Assembly: GCF_027172205.1 (NCBI RefSeq)
Contig: NC_070607.1
Location: forward strand, 18,142,069 to 18,206,068
Source: Podarcis raffonei
Lineage: Eukaryota; Chordata; Lepidosauria; Squamata; Lacertidae
Length of the DNA stretch: 64,000 bases
Direction of reading: 5' to 3'
The notes below the pieces were generated by a model that was not told where the DNA came from, ran no database searches, and saw nothing but the letters and a program-made list of their open reading frames with translations. The translations under genes were made by a program, and so were the position numbers. Positions 53,149 through 64,000 of the stretch are shown piece by piece. Every line of letters begins with the position of its first letter. Within the stretch, counting starts at the first letter, position 1.

Positions 53149-56100
53149 GTTTATTTATACCCCGCCCATCTGGCTGGGTTTCCCCAGCAACTCTGGGCAG
53201 CTCCCAACAGAATATTAAGGTAAAGGTAAAGGGACCCCTGACACCATTAGGTCCAGTTGTGACCGACTCTGGGGTGCGTGCTTTCGAACTGCTAGGTTGG
53301 CAGGAGCAGGGACCGAGCAACAGGAGCTCACCCCATCGCGGGGATTCGAACCGCCGACCTTCCAATCGGCAAGCCCTAGGCTCAGTGGTTTAATCCACAG
53401 CGCCACCCGCGTCCCTGTGCAAGGGAAAGAAGTCACCCCCAAATGTCTCGGCCCCTAGGAGTTGGTGCCTATGTTTACAGATCATGGTTAAGGAGGTCCA
53501 AGCTTACCTGCAATCCTGCTGTCCAATGCCTAACTAAAGCCAAACATTGGTTTAACTGCCACACCTCCATGCAAAGATCAACAGTGGGTCCAACAGTTAA
53601 GAAGGCAGTTTCTGCAAATGCTGTGAGGGGCAGATGGGGCTCACCAACTAGGTAGCCCATCTAGGAGAAGGAAAGCTCTGATCCTGAATCTTCACTGCCT
53701 TGCGGGATATCTTTAGGAGAAGGGAAGTAAACTCTACACAAATCCAGAGCAGAGTCCCTAAAACAGTTGGATGGCACCTTGAACACCTCATTCCAGCAAC
53801 TGCTACAGCCAAGCTGGTGCCAAATGTATTGCACTGCTTTCCTTTGAACCACATCAGTGAAGCCAAAAGGGGGGTCTTCTTGTCTGGGCAGCCCAGGAAG
53901 AAGGAGAAGCTGGAAGAACTGAAATTGACAGATCCATCCATACCTCAGACAGTTATTTTAACCCAAGGCCATTTAGTTTAAGTACAATGGTACCTCAGGT
54001 TACATACACTTCAGATTACAGACTCAGCTAACCCAGAAATAGTGCTTCAGGTTAAGAACTTTGCTTCAGGATGAGAACAGAAATTGTGCTCTGGCGGCGC
54101 CCCGGCGGCAGGAGGCCCCATTAGCTAAAGTGGTGCTTCAGGTTAAGAACAGTTTCAGATTAAGTACAGACCTCCGGAACGAATTAAGTACTTAACCTGA
54201 GGTACCACTGTATCTCTAAGATACTTGATTTGTTCTGCTATAATATAGGCCAAATTAAGCTCTATGTCGCATAGATTTCAGTGGGAAGAATAACTACATT
54301 GAATAATTTGGCTGGATGTTGCCACTGCCCTTTAATTGAATTGTATTAGGCAATATTATTTCTTCAGGGCAGAGTTTAAATTTGACAAAGGGACGTCTAC
54401 AATTATGACGGCAGCCGAACCTGGGATTCATCACTAAATTCCTAAATATAACCATCAGAAAACCAATTTACATTATGTATCACTTAGCAACAGTTTACAT
54501 CAGGGGTGGGGAAGTTTAAGCCTGGGGACAGGATTTAAATGCAGCCAGCCTCTGAGGCCCTACAATCTAATGGTGGGGCAAAAATGCCCCACTCCACAAA
54601 AAGGAATAAATGTTGCCCCCAATCACCCATTCCATTCATCCAAACATACCAAGGTCTAAAAAAGCATCCATTCCATTCATCCATGCATGCAATGTCATGA
54701 TCCCCGTTTCCCAATGCCTTCATTGACAATTAATATTGGCAGAGCGGGGATCTACATTCCTCTCTGCAATGCTTTTGAGATTGGAGATGGAGGAGGAGTC
54801 AGGAGGTTGCCTTGTGGGGAATGATGGAAGGTTGGAGTAATCACTGCTGTTTGCCCTCTCTGTTTGTGAGGCATGGGAGGGAAGCAAAGAAGGAGCTGTT
54901 GCCCCCACCATCACTTGCAACAGTGTTCACACCACCGGAGAGGATTTGCCAGAATGAATCTTGCCAAGGAACTAGTGCTGGCAGTAAGAGCCTTCATCCA
55001 AAAAGTTGCTGTTTTCAGTTTTTTAACGTTATATAGATTTCCCAGGAAGATTCCAACCCGAGAAGAGGTTACGTGTGTGCTGTGGGCCCACTTCTTCCTG
55101 GGTTGATAAGGGAGGTACAGTACAATGGGACACACTGCTTGCAGGGACTGCTCAGGTGCTGATACAAATAAAAGGGTACCCCAGGGCAGCAGGAAGGCTG
55201 CACTAGAAGGACCCGTGATGTTGATCAGAAGCTCTCTTTTCTCCAAGCGTAGTAGTGGCTGACCACTTCTCTGATTTGTCAGAGAACGTTCTGCATCTAG
55301 TAGCATTCACATAAATCGGAAGCTGTCTTTTCTCACAAATACCCATTCATTGCTGAACTGGAGCAAACAGCAATCCACAGAAAAGCTCTCAGATGTGGAG
55401 CTTTAAAGCTTGGAGCTCTGCCTAGAAAGTGCAGGATGAAAGGTCAGTGTGGATGAGCCCAGATTCTTGCCTGATCGAGCACACTACAGTGGTACCTTGA
55501 TTTAAGAACAGCTTAGCTTATGAACAAATGGGAAATAGAATGCTGCAAACCCGGAAGTAGGTGTTTTGGTTTATGAACTTTGCCTTGGAAGCGGAACATG
55601 TTCCGCTTCCTGTTGAGTGTGTTCTGTTTGTAAATTGAGTCCCCCGCTGCTAATCAGAGGCTTCCTGTTGAGTCCCGAGCACCCACACAATACAGAGGTG
55701 ACATTTGGAGCTTTTATTTTTGCTATATTTTTGCGTTTTTGTTTGTGTGGCTTTTGCATTTTTTTGACTGTGACTTGTTCTTCGTTTTACGGGACCGACA
55801 TGTGACTATGGCTTGTGCCTTCGTTTTTGTGACTGTGTGGAACCCAGTACAGCTACTGGTTGATTGTGTGACTGCAGAAATGGATAAAAGCCCCCCCATC
55901 CAAACAATTACCGCTCCCCGCTTAAAACGGGGGGCGCCCTTTGCGTGGACGCGTACAGCCCCTAGATCTGGAGCGGCTCCAACAGCATAGGCTTGGCTTT
56001 GCCTTCCCTCAGGTGGGATACCTGGAGGTCTCCGCCTACCTCAGTCAGTTGTCCAATCCCACTTGGGGGAAGCGTTGCCAAGGAGACCAGGCCAGGTAGG

Positions 56101-59100
56101 GGAGGGATTACCTGCCCACACAATAGAGGGAGGATCTTACCTGGGAATCCTCACTTGGCTCCAGAGCTTCTCCCACCCTACCCACCCTCAGTTAATGTCT
56201 TATTTTGCAGGTTAACTTTTCTTCACAGGTTTTGCAGGTTAACTTTTCTTCACAGGTATGCGGGCGCTGCTACGTTAAGGTCGCTGTTAAAGGGCCGGAA
56301 AGGAATTTCCCTGCATTGGCAGGTTTCGCCTTTCCCGTAGCAAAACGTCACAACTTTGGCGGTATCAGGCCTTGGGCGGAATCCTTTAGTCCATCTTCCT
56401 CTTTGCGGCGGCGATACCAGGGTTCCCCGTTAAAGGGGTTTTCTGAAGGGAGACTTTGACCGTACGCCGAAAGGTCGTCATTGCTCTCCCCTGCGGCGGC
56501 GGCGTTACGGGGGCGGCTATCTCTGCTTGAACATATGTTCTCCAGAGCAGGCCCATCCCCCCCCACACACACTGGATAACCCTGATGCTCCCTAGGTCCC
56601 CGGCTGGGGACTGGGGAGGGAGAACGCCCAATGCCTGAGCCAAGGTCTACCCACATTTGAAATTTAATAAAGTTGTGGCCAATTTAATCCCATAGCACGT
56701 TGTCTTGAGTCGTTATTCGACATGACGGGGGGACCGCGCGGGATCTGGGGACTCCGCCTGTCCATGCAATGACTATCATCAGTGTACATAAGAAAATTTT
56801 TTCAATTTTTTTATCATCTACAATACTGTCTTATTTATTTTATAGTACAGTACATTGATTATTGCCTACATTTTATGGATCAATGGTCTCATTAGACAGC
56901 AAAATTCATGTTAAATTGCTGTTTTAGGGGTTGTTTTTCATCGTCTGGAACGGATTAATGCATTTTCCATTACATTCTATGGGAAAGCACGCCTTGGTTT
57001 AAGAACACTTTGGTTTAAGAACGGACTTCCAGAACAGATTAAGTTCGTAAACCGATGTAGCACTGTATTGCCAAAGCTGATCAGCAGAACTCTTCAAGGT
57101 ATCACCAGAGTTCATTCCAAGCCTTTCTACCCCAGATCATTTTAACTGGAGATGTAAAGGATTTAAGCAGAATCACATTTGTGAGCCTAAACATCTACAG
57201 AGATGTACTTGCTTGTTCACTATGCCCCTTGCTGTTCAAACCAGTGGTTGAATTGCTCTGTTCCCAGAAGTAAACTACCTTTGGAATTGTTACCCAGGCA
57301 AAACATGCAACATACCTTCACAGGTTGAAGCTTCCGACCACTTTCCTTTGTGGCATGTAATATTCCGTGATCCTTCTGTAGCATAACCTGGTGCACAGCT
57401 GAAAGGTATCAGGTCCCCAGGCTCATAGCGATTTTTTATTAATCCTTCATATGCAGCATCAGTGAGTCTGGGGGGCTCCCCACACGACTTTTCTGAGAAG
57501 ATAATACAAATGAAAATATGATTCTCAAAAAATATCACCATACCTGTGTCTGGATTTCCCTACTAAAATACTGAACAAAGCTGCATTTCAAAGGCTGAGG
57601 GGAGTTGTGTGTTGTTGGTTGCCCCCCCCCCAAGAGTGAGATATGAAGGCAGCCAGAAAGTGGGCAGAGGGATCAGTAATCAGAGAAGTTCACAATGGGT
57701 TAAATGTTGAAGAACATAAATATTACTGGGAAAGAAAACAGATGGTTTAGTAATTTAATATGTCTGCCATGGCCAATCCACAGAATTTAGATACATGTTT
57801 AACTCTGGCCAGGTCCTTAGTCCAGTGGTTTTCAAACTTTTATACCACCTTCCTAATTGCCTGCTCTCAAGTTTCAATTTGACTCCCAAAGAAATCCTAA
57901 ATATTGCAGGATTCTGGAGTCACAACCTAAAGCACACTCTCAGTTTAAGCAGGGCAATGGCTATACCCAGTGCTTTTTTTCCTGGAGGTACGCATACCCC
58001 TAAACATTTTGTGAATCTTTGTACTTTTGTCCATTTACTGTATTTATTTTCCCCAATCTGAACTATAAAATAGTGATTTTCTTGAGTCAAAATGAGCGTA
58101 CCCCTAAACATTTTCTTAGAAAATAAGCACTGGCTGTATCTGTTGGGTTTTGCCACTGTCCCACATAATCTTACAGTGCAGCCCATAATACACATTATGC
58201 CTTTTGCTGCTGTGCATTACAGAGGAAAACCAGTAAATGTGGATCAGGTACTATCGATCAAGTTTTCTTTCACAGAAGCTTGTCTGTTCTGACTAGGGAT
58301 GGTAAGCCAGTAGACCAGCTTCGCACTGAGAAGCCCCTGAAAAGTTTCTGAAACATTCAAGTGCTTCCCAAAACCAAAAGCAAGATCATGGTTGAAATAT
58401 TAAAGCAACAAAATGTTAGACTACAATTTGAATTACCCTCAATTCTGCATGAGGGAGAATATTTCAAAACTCTGAATGTTTGCTGGTTGGCAGGACACTT
58501 CAAGTGAAGCAGTGTCACAATTTCTATAGGTTTGGCAAAATGTCTTCCATACATACTCTTGATGGAACAAGACTGTAGTCTCATTGAAAGATCTTCATTG
58601 GATATATAGTTACCTTCCACTTTTGAATGGAAGCTGAGGTCCAGCTCTGAGGGTCTAGGAAATAAACAACTATCTGACTTTTAGAAGACATCTGAAGGCA
58701 GCTCTGTTTAGGGAAGTTTTTAATGTTTGAGGTTTTTTTGTGTTTTTAATATCCCGTTGAGAGCCGCCCAGAGTGGCTGGGGAAACACAACCAGATGGGT
58801 GGACTGTAAATAATAAATTATTATTATATCATAAGAATATTTTCTTACCTCTGCAAGTTGGCGGTGGGGACCACTCCCTATTTTCGCATGTTGAAGTACT
58901 TGATTCCCCAAGTTCAAAACCTTCATGGCAATGATACTCCACACTTTCACCAGAAAGATACTTTCTCTGGGAACTATTATTTACCTCACCATGGGCAACT
59001 GCAGGGGGATCTCCACATGTTGTATCTGGAAAGGGAGTTATATAGCATGCGGTCTTCATGAATACAATTAAATGGCATAAAAACATTTCCAGAGTGTTTA

Positions 59101-62100
59101 TTTATTTATTTATTTATTTATTTACCTTTCTAATCTCTTCGCACACTTGGAGATGCTTTGTGGAGCACCGAGTGCTTCATGGAGCACAGTTTGGGAACCA
59201 CTGATCTATTGAATAAACATCTTTATTACCTCACAAGTGCATTACTATTTATAAAAAAAGGTAAAGGACCCCTAGATGGGTTGCGACGCTCATCTCGCTT
59301 TCAGGCCAAGGGAGCCAGTGTTTGTCCACAGACAGCTTTCCGGGTCATGTGGTCAGCATGATTAAACCGCTTCTGGCACAATGGAACACCATGACGGAAA
59401 CACCGTTTACCTTCCCACCACAGCAGTACCCATTTATCTACTTGCACTGGCGTGCTTTTGAACTGCTAGGTTGGCAGGAGCTGGGCAGAGCAATGGGAGC
59501 TTACCCCATTGCAGCAAGCCCAAGAGGCTCAGTGGTTTAGACCACAGCAGCACCCACATCCCTGGTTTGAATCCCCATTATTAAATAAGAAGAACATAAG
59601 AAGAGCCTGATGGGTCAGGTCAATGGCCCTTCTAGGCCAGCGTTCTGTCCTCAAGTGGGCAGCCAAATGTCTGTTGGAGACCCACAAGCCTGATCTGAGC
59701 ATAAGAGCAATCTCCCTTCCTGTGATTTGCAGCAACTGGTATATGCAAAGCATAGGCATCAATGGCTTTCTCCATGAATTTCTCCAGTCCTCTGTTCAAG
59801 CCATCTAACTTGGTGGCTGTCACTGTCTTCTGTATGAGTAGGTTCCAAAATTTCACTGTGTCCTTAGAATAATTTGAGAGAGGAATTGCCATTTTTAGGC
59901 CACATTGTCATTTATATTTTCTAGTTTCTTTTCGTTTTTAAAAAAGGTTCTGCTTCTTTAGTTTATAAATCACACACCACCGCCCTCAATTCTCTGACTT
60001 CTTGAAAACAAAAAAGGGAAATATGAAAGGAAGATCATACTAACCTAAACAGCGCGGTGGGGTTTGCCACTTTCCATTGTCACATTTTATTTTTTGTGGC
60101 CCTTGAAGAAAGAAGTTCTCCTGACATCTGAAGCTTATCTCCTCACCACTCTTATAGTTTCTCGTATCAGTTATGTCAATGGCATTGGGAAGCTGAGGTG
60201 GTGGTGGACAGAATGCTTTAATAAATAAATAAATAAATAAAAGTCCATTAGAATTCAATGATATAGAGTTATGCAAGGAAACGATGAAAGAGAAGAGCAT
60301 TTAAGAATCTATGAAAGGTGAGCATCTAGTCAAACCTCCTTATCCCTTGAATGGATTCAATGTTGCAATGAGTTAGTTGCATTGGTCTTGGACCAAAGAG
60401 CTGCCTGGTAAAACCTGCAAGAGAAGCAGAACTTCTCCAGTTTAGTTCCAGTGAGATCCCCATGTTGCCTCATCAGGGTCTCCAAAACTCAGTGCAGGTG
60501 AGGTGTCTGTCTTCAGAAGTGTGGAGAGTTGCTGTCGCTCCTGAAATATTTGCATGCTAACCTTCCTCTATTGCAGTGTTTTAACCTGCGTATGGTTCAG
60601 TTCAGCTTTGCACGCTTCTTGTGGTATACCAAAAAGGTTCTTGCTGGCAACCTAAATCTGACATGTGAACTCAACCCAGATTTTACTATTATAAAGCTAC
60701 CGGAAGGTCACTGTTGAGAAAGTAGCAAGATACGCCACCCAATCCAGTTTTATGTGTTTCTGAATCCTGGGCATCACAGTTGACCTCCAGGGATGGTGCT
60801 CTCAGACAGGGATGCAGAAGGGCAAATGTACCCTGTGCCTCTATTTGCAAGAACCAACAGCCTGTAGTGACTGCTTTGCAAGCTGCTAATTCTGTCCTTG
60901 GGTTGATTGATTGCCTTTCCCATGTGGCAGCAATGCTTCTGCTCCTGAAGTGGATAAACTAATATCCTGATCTCACACCAGCCGAGTACATAAGGCATGC
61001 AGAATTCATGCAATCTTAAAGGAAGCTTTATGTGATCTTTCCAAAGGAGCTGAGTCTAGCCTACCCAGGAAGGCACTCCTGAACAGGTCTGTCCCACTCT
61101 TGCTTCCAGTGGCCACATCTGTCACTCAAGTTGAGAAACCATGCATTTGTATATAGCATGCAAAACTGTACCTGTGCATTCTGGCTCAGGTGACCATTTT
61201 CCATTAACACATTTTGTTTTATGTTGATTGGAACCACAGATGTAGGTTGCAACGTTGTTGTGCATAAAACTTTTCTCCAGAGAAGCAAATGGTACAAACT
61301 CTGCATTCTGTGGACGTGTACATTTTGCTGCAACATCTAACAATTCAAATATTGTTTAAGTAAAGTTGTTTGTTAGCAAATCACAATCAAATGGAGTTAA
61401 TCAACTAGAAAATCTCACTGGTATTTTTCATGGACATCTATTTTCCAATACGCCTTTCAGTCTTTTTTGCAGTCAATCCTTGCAGCAGTTTGGGAGGAGA
61501 AACCATAATTATTGCCTTTTTTTATAGGGCAGCTGAGGTGAAGAAGTAGTAACAGACTTGAATAAGACCACAAAGTATGTCTGTGGCAGAGGTCTCCTGG
61601 CAGTAGGTCTAATTTCCCGTCCAATGGATCACAAGCATATAATTGCTTATGTTAATAAATGGCAATTAAATATGAAAAGTGTCTATATATATGAGTTGCA
61701 TTTATTTGTAATGGTATAGCTTGACACTCAGCTCTATTTCTCCTTTACATCTCCAGGTGAGGCAGTGGAAGTGTTGGACCAGTGTCTTGCCTTGGTAATG
61801 GACTGGATGAGAACCAACAAACTGAAGCTCAATCCAGATAAGACTGAGCTACTGTTAGTGGGTGGTTTCCTAGACCAGATAGGTGGGAGGTCGCCTGCTC
61901 TTGATGGGGTTACACTTCCTCTGAAGGAGCAGGGTCGTAGCTTGGGGATACTCCTGGATCCTTTGCTGTCACTTGAGGCTCAGGTAGCCCAGAGTGCTTT
62001 CCATCAGCTTCGGCTGGTGGCCCAGCTACTCCCCTATCTGGACAGGGATAGCCTAACTGCTCTTGCCTATGCTCTGGTAACCTCAAGGTTAGATTACGGC

Positions 62101-63719
62101 AATGCGTTATATGTAGGGCTGCCTCTGAAGACGGTTTGGAAACATCAGCTGGTGCAGAATTCAGTGGCCAGGCTGCTCACTGGAGCAAGGCTGTTTGAGC
62201 ATATTACACCGATCCTGGTCCAACTGCACTGGCTACCAATTAGTTTCCGGGCTCAATTCAAAGTGCTTGTTTTGACCTATAAAGCCTTAAACTGCTCAGG
62301 ACCACAATACCTCAAGGACCGCCTCTTTCCCTATGAACCTACCCATACCCTGAGATCATCTTCTGAGGCCCTTCTTCGTGTGCCTCCTCCTCGAGAGGTC
62401 CAGAGGGTGACAACACGACAATGGGCCTTCTCTGCAGTGGCTCCCTGTCTGTGGAATGCTCTCCCCAGGGAAATTTGCCTGGCGCCTTCATTATACACTG
62501 TTAAGGCGCCAGGCAAAAACTTTCCTTTTTAACCAGGCCTTTGGTTGATCTGATTTACCCTTCTGTTTTTTTTGGGGGGGGGGCTATTGGCTTGTTGTTT
62601 CTGTTTTTATTATGTATTTTGTGGTTTTATATCTTGGTTTTATTCTGCGAACCGCCCTGAGACCCCTGGGTGTAGGGCAGTATATAAATTCAATAAACAA
62701 TAATAATAGCTTACCAACACATGATGGTAACTCCCACTGCCCATGCAGACACACAGCTTCTATAGTTCCAACAATGAAAAAACCTCCATTACATTCATAT
62801 GCCACAGTTTTGCCATGCAGATATCTATCTGAGTCAACACTGACAGGGCGTCCATTTCTAATATTTGGAGGTACTTCACAAGCTCTGGTTTCCTCTGTTG
62901 AAAACAGAAGGAAATGATGTGAAACAAAATATGAGTTTTTATTTTCTTAAAACTATAATCTCAGTCCCCAGTTGTTTTGGCTGCTCATTCTCTTCAGCCT
63001 CTCCTACACACCAGATAAAAAATGCCTAGGGCAGGCCTTCATTTTTCAGCTCATCAGTATATATTGCAGAAGTAGAATGAAGAGGCAGACTTTGATATTA
63101 TTATGGCTTGTATGATTTTAACTTCATTCTTAAGAACTGAGCATTGATTTGTTGTTATTTTTCTCTGTTCCATTTTGATCTTATTTCCGGTCCCAAGCAT
63201 TGGAAACTTAAGACTGGAATTTAGAAATGGATTCTTTTATTCCACATTTGGGTAAACATAGCATTTCAATGATAAAACAAAACATGAAGACACTTAAGAT
63301 GGTCTGTTTCTGCTTCATATGGAGACATCAAATGTTACGCTCCACCTTCCCACGGCAGACCTTTTTCTTCTCCTGCAACTTGGGAAACTTCTGGGACAGA
63401 ATTCCCAGCATGCAAATAGAAAAGAAATCCTAGTGGAATATATGCACATGGTGGACTTTGCTGAGTTAACAAAAACAGTTTTATCTGCACATAGCATTTG
63501 CCCTGTGAACATGCCTTAGTTGCACCTGTAATTTACCTTTGCAGAGTGGTAAAGATGTCCACTGTCCATCCAAACACTCAGTCAACTTTGATCCAGTCAT
63601 TGCAAATCCGAAATTACACTTGTATTCCACCTTTTCTCCATGTTCATATTCTTCCCGAAGGTCACCGCTAATACTGCCATCCGAAATGCTGGGGGGTGGC
63701 TGACAAGGATCGACTTGTG
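51972..63719 (-). CDS. Gene C (3' part): factor H-like protein with SCR11-15, SCR17-19-like and terminal SCR20-like domains
   Basis: Seven exons on the minus strand, in order 63537-63719, 62715-62894, 61172-61336, 60045-60215, 58849-59025, 57316-57492 and 51972-52177, join in frame for 419 residues and end in TAA. The first visible exon enters in phase 1, so the gene continues past the right edge. Domain plan follows CFH SCR11, 12, 13, 14, 15, one of the SCR17-19 type, then SCR20. Compared with human CFH about two or three domains (SCR16-18 region) are missing. The end PCIGTEEDMNQNNIQLKW and YPRCIPIR keeps the terminal-domain signature shared by CFH and F13B; F13B ends YPRCIPRQ, so F13B remains an alternative, but SCR13-15 speak for CFH. 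It runs opposite to genes A and B and converges on B. This is the best candidate here for the CFH with surface recognition. Confidence 0.75.
52342..52600 (+). mobile_element. Tc1/mariner-type MITE (CCGTATTTTTCGC family)
   Basis: TA-flanked, ends CCGTATTTTTTGCTCTATAA and GAGCGAAAAATACGG, reverse orientation to the very similar 9358-9616 copy. Confidence 0.85.
52635..52770 (+). mobile_element. hAT MITE with perfect 8-bp target duplication
   Basis: CAGTGGCGTAGCGTGG and CCCACGCTCCGCCACTG ends; ctttgctt at 52627-52634 and 52771-52778. Confidence 0.9.
53099..53420 (-). mobile_element. L2 3' end joined to a Sauria-type SINE
   Basis: (AAT)n and tatttataccccgcccatct to about 53215 are the reverse of an L2 3' end. 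From 53216 a shortened minus-strand SINE follows (ggtaaaggtaaagggacccc to ccacccgcgtccct), lacking its middle. Confidence 0.85.
53985..54210 (+). mobile_element. Tigger/mariner-type MITE
   Basis: TA-flanked CAATGGTACCTCAGGTTACA and ACCTGAGGTACCACTG. Confidence 0.82.
54211..55486 (-). other. Gene C intron, nothing recognised
   Basis: No sushi exon on either strand and no clear repeat. Part of the 5.1-kb gap where a true SCR19 exon might have been expected. Confidence 0.4.
55487..57065 (+). mobile_element. Tigger-like DNA transposon remnant, interrupted
   Basis: CAGTGGTACCTTGATTTAAG at the left and cgtaaaccgatgtagcactg at the right, flanked by TA. The inner arms are T-rich non-coding sequence. 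No transposase is readable. Another repeat is inserted in the middle. Confidence 0.7.
55880..56765 (+). mobile_element. LTR-like insertion inside the Tigger-like element
   Basis: GC-rich sequence unlike its surroundings, with AATAAAGTTGTGG near 56665 followed by about 100 bp, as in the R-U5 end of an LTR. No target duplication found; edges approximate. A 27-bp unit is tandemly doubled at 56203-56256. Confidence 0.4.
57316..57492 (-). CDS. Gene C exon: SCR17-19-like sushi domain
   Basis: 177 nt, phase 1-1, acceptor tatcttctcag and donor GTATGT. KSCGEPPRLTDAAYEG, YEPGDLIPFSC and CHKGKWSEASTC: four Cys and the Trp. It takes the place of SCR19 before the terminal domain, but which of SCR17, 18 or 19 it descends from cannot be said by eye. 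Confidence 0.84.
57967..58130 (+). mobile_element. hAT-like MITE
   Basis: cagtgctttttttcctgg start and agaaaataagcactg end, with an inner repeat gtacccctaaacatttt. Flanks gctatacc and gctgtatc match 6 of 8. Confidence 0.6.
58640..58830 (+). mobile_element. L2 LINE 3' end fragment
   Basis: acatctgaaggcagctctgt, gagccgcccagagtggctgg and a TAAATTATTATTAT tail. It ends about 20 bp from the gene C SCR15 exon donor. Confidence 0.8.
58849..59025 (-). CDS. Gene C exon: SCR15-like sushi domain
   Basis: 177 nt, phase 1-1, acceptor ccctttccag and donor GTAAGA. CGDPPAVAHGEVNNSS and WSPPPTC parallel human SCR15 (CSQPPQIEHGTINSS, WSSPPQC). No counterpart in gene B. Confidence 0.86.
59095..59130 (+). repeat. 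(ATTT)n microsatellite
   Basis: About seven TTTA repeats. Confidence 0.9.
59257..59575 (-). mobile_element. Sauria-type SINE, diverged
   Basis: aaaaaggtaaaggaccccta to gcagcacccacatccctgg; older than the copies at 49029 and 25626. Confidence 0.82.
59585..59905 (+). repeat. Interspersed repeat, class unsure
   Basis: agaacataagaagagcctga, gggtcaggtcaatggccctt and ggccagcgttctgtcctcaa belong to a common amniote repeat. I cannot place its class from memory. Confidence 0.5.
60045..60215 (-). CDS. Gene C exon: SCR14-like sushi domain
   Basis: 171 nt, phase 1-1, acceptor tttattaaag and donor GTTAGTATG, the same odd donor as gene B exon 11. FCPPPPQLPNAIDITDTRNY and CDNGKWQTPPRC match human SCR14. 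Confidence 0.88.
60216..61171 (-). other. Gene C intron, nothing recognised
   Basis: No exon, clear repeat or conserved motif seen. Confidence 0.4.
61172..61336 (-). CDS. Gene C exon: short SCR13-like sushi domain
   Basis: 165 nt, phase 1-1, acceptor ending tgttag and donor GTACAG. KCTRPQNAEFVPFASL and CVNGKWSPEPEC; the Cys 2 to Cys 3 spacing is short (CGSNQHKTKC), as in gene B exon 10. Confidence 0.84.
61735..62709 (+). mobile_element. L2-clade LINE 3' half with open reverse transcriptase end
   Basis: A 255-codon frame (61765-62532) gives the reverse transcriptase C-terminus ([55 protein letters not shown]). A 3' UTR and AATAATAAT tail follow, stopping about six bases from a gene C splice donor. 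Confidence 0.85.
62715..62894 (-). CDS. Gene C exon: SCR12-like sushi domain
   Basis: 180 nt, phase 1-1. CEVPPNIRNGRP and CLHGQWELPSC match gene B exon 9 ([11 protein letters not shown]). The donor GTAAGC is followed within about six bases by the 3' tail of an L2 LINE, so the intron-side consensus survives only barely. Confidence 0.86.
63537..63719 (-). CDS. Gene C exon: SCR11-like sushi domain
   Basis: 183 nt, phase 1-1, acceptor cttacttccag and donor GTAAAT (minus strand). AQVDPCQPPPSISDG, EEYEHGEKVEYKC and CLDGQWTSLPLC match gene B exon 8 and human SCR11. Confidence 0.88.
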
Positions 63720-64000
63720 CTGGAAGTAAGAGAGCATCACTTCAGTCTTGTATCTGTTGACTCAAAATAAGTCTAGACAGCACACCCTTCCACATAGAAT
63801 TTTCACAGTTATGAAATGATGTTGGATGTGCTGAGTTCCAGCCAGTTGTGTGGAATGGATGGTGTCATTTATGTGGGAAAGACTCAAATGATCAGCACTA
63901 CTTATGTAGCTCCTAGTTTCACCCATTACCCACAACTGCGTAGAGGAAGCCAGGGGGAAATGGTTGCCATGTTGCTGAATTAAACCCCCCCCCCAGCCAC
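63720..64000 (-). other. Gene C intron at the window edge
   Basis: Upstream intron of the first visible gene C exon. No further exon is seen before the window ends, so earlier domains lie outside. Confidence 0.5.

Noticed and set aside
52928-53442. Frames with poly-Leu or poly-Asn runs
   Set aside because: Translations of the (AAT)n tail of an L2 copy and a SINE.
51972-63719. Gene C as coagulation factor XIII B (F13B)
   Set aside because: The terminal domain fits F13B nearly as well, but the short SCR13-type domain and the SCR11-15 order fit CFH better. Not fully excluded.

Overview
This is a stretch of vertebrate nuclear DNA, almost certainly from a squamate reptile and probably a lizard. 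It has small exons in long repeat-filled introns. The repeats include several tRNA-headed SINEs with a Bov-B-like 3' end of the Sauria SINE type, L2, CR1 and L1 LINEs, a Penelope-like element, and many hAT and Tc1/mariner MITEs. No bacterial-style genes, rRNA, tRNA gene or CRISPR array was seen.

The genes are a cluster of complement factor H (CFH/CFHR-like) genes built from sushi (CCP/SCR) exons. Nearly every SCR is one phase 1-1 exon of 165-234 nt with clear splice sites. Gene A (+, 6192-17655) has a signal peptide, four domains resembling the CFH C-terminus (SCR18-, 20-, 19- and 20-like), SCR5-, 6- and 7-like domains, and a possible short terminal exon; the model gives 465 aa. Gene B (+, 22496-48655) has a signal peptide, SCR1, SCR2 split over two exons as in CFH, SCR6, 7 and 10-14, then a two-exon tail ending in a leucine-heptad coiled coil; the model gives 653 aa. 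Gene C (-, 63719 to 51972) shows only its 3' part: SCR11-15, an SCR17-19-like domain and a terminal SCR20-like domain. Its 5' end lies beyond the right edge. B and C converge tail to tail. Domain numbers come from recalled human CFH and are not alignments.

Region by region: 1-3905 is a LINE fragment followed by a satellite with about 185- and 150-bp units, broken by an LTR-like insertion and ending in an inverted unit. 4267-6191 holds hAT-like and LTR-like repeats upstream of gene A. 6192-17911 is gene A. 17912-22495 is repeat-rich spacer with L2, Penelope and a copy of the block upstream of gene A. 22496-48655 is gene B, whose introns carry a young Ty3/Gypsy chromovirus (28794-34273), a 4.4-kb minisatellite with 20-bp units (41776-46140) and a solo LTR. 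48656-51971 is convergent spacer with another solo LTR. 51972-64000 is gene C.

By analogy with mammals, all three would be secreted C3b- or surface-binding regulators or competitors. C looks most like a CFH with the surface-recognition end. B keeps the start of the regulatory region but has replaced the recognition end with a likely oligomerisation tail. A lacks the regulatory region and looks like a CFHR-type competitor. These functions are inferred from domain order only.
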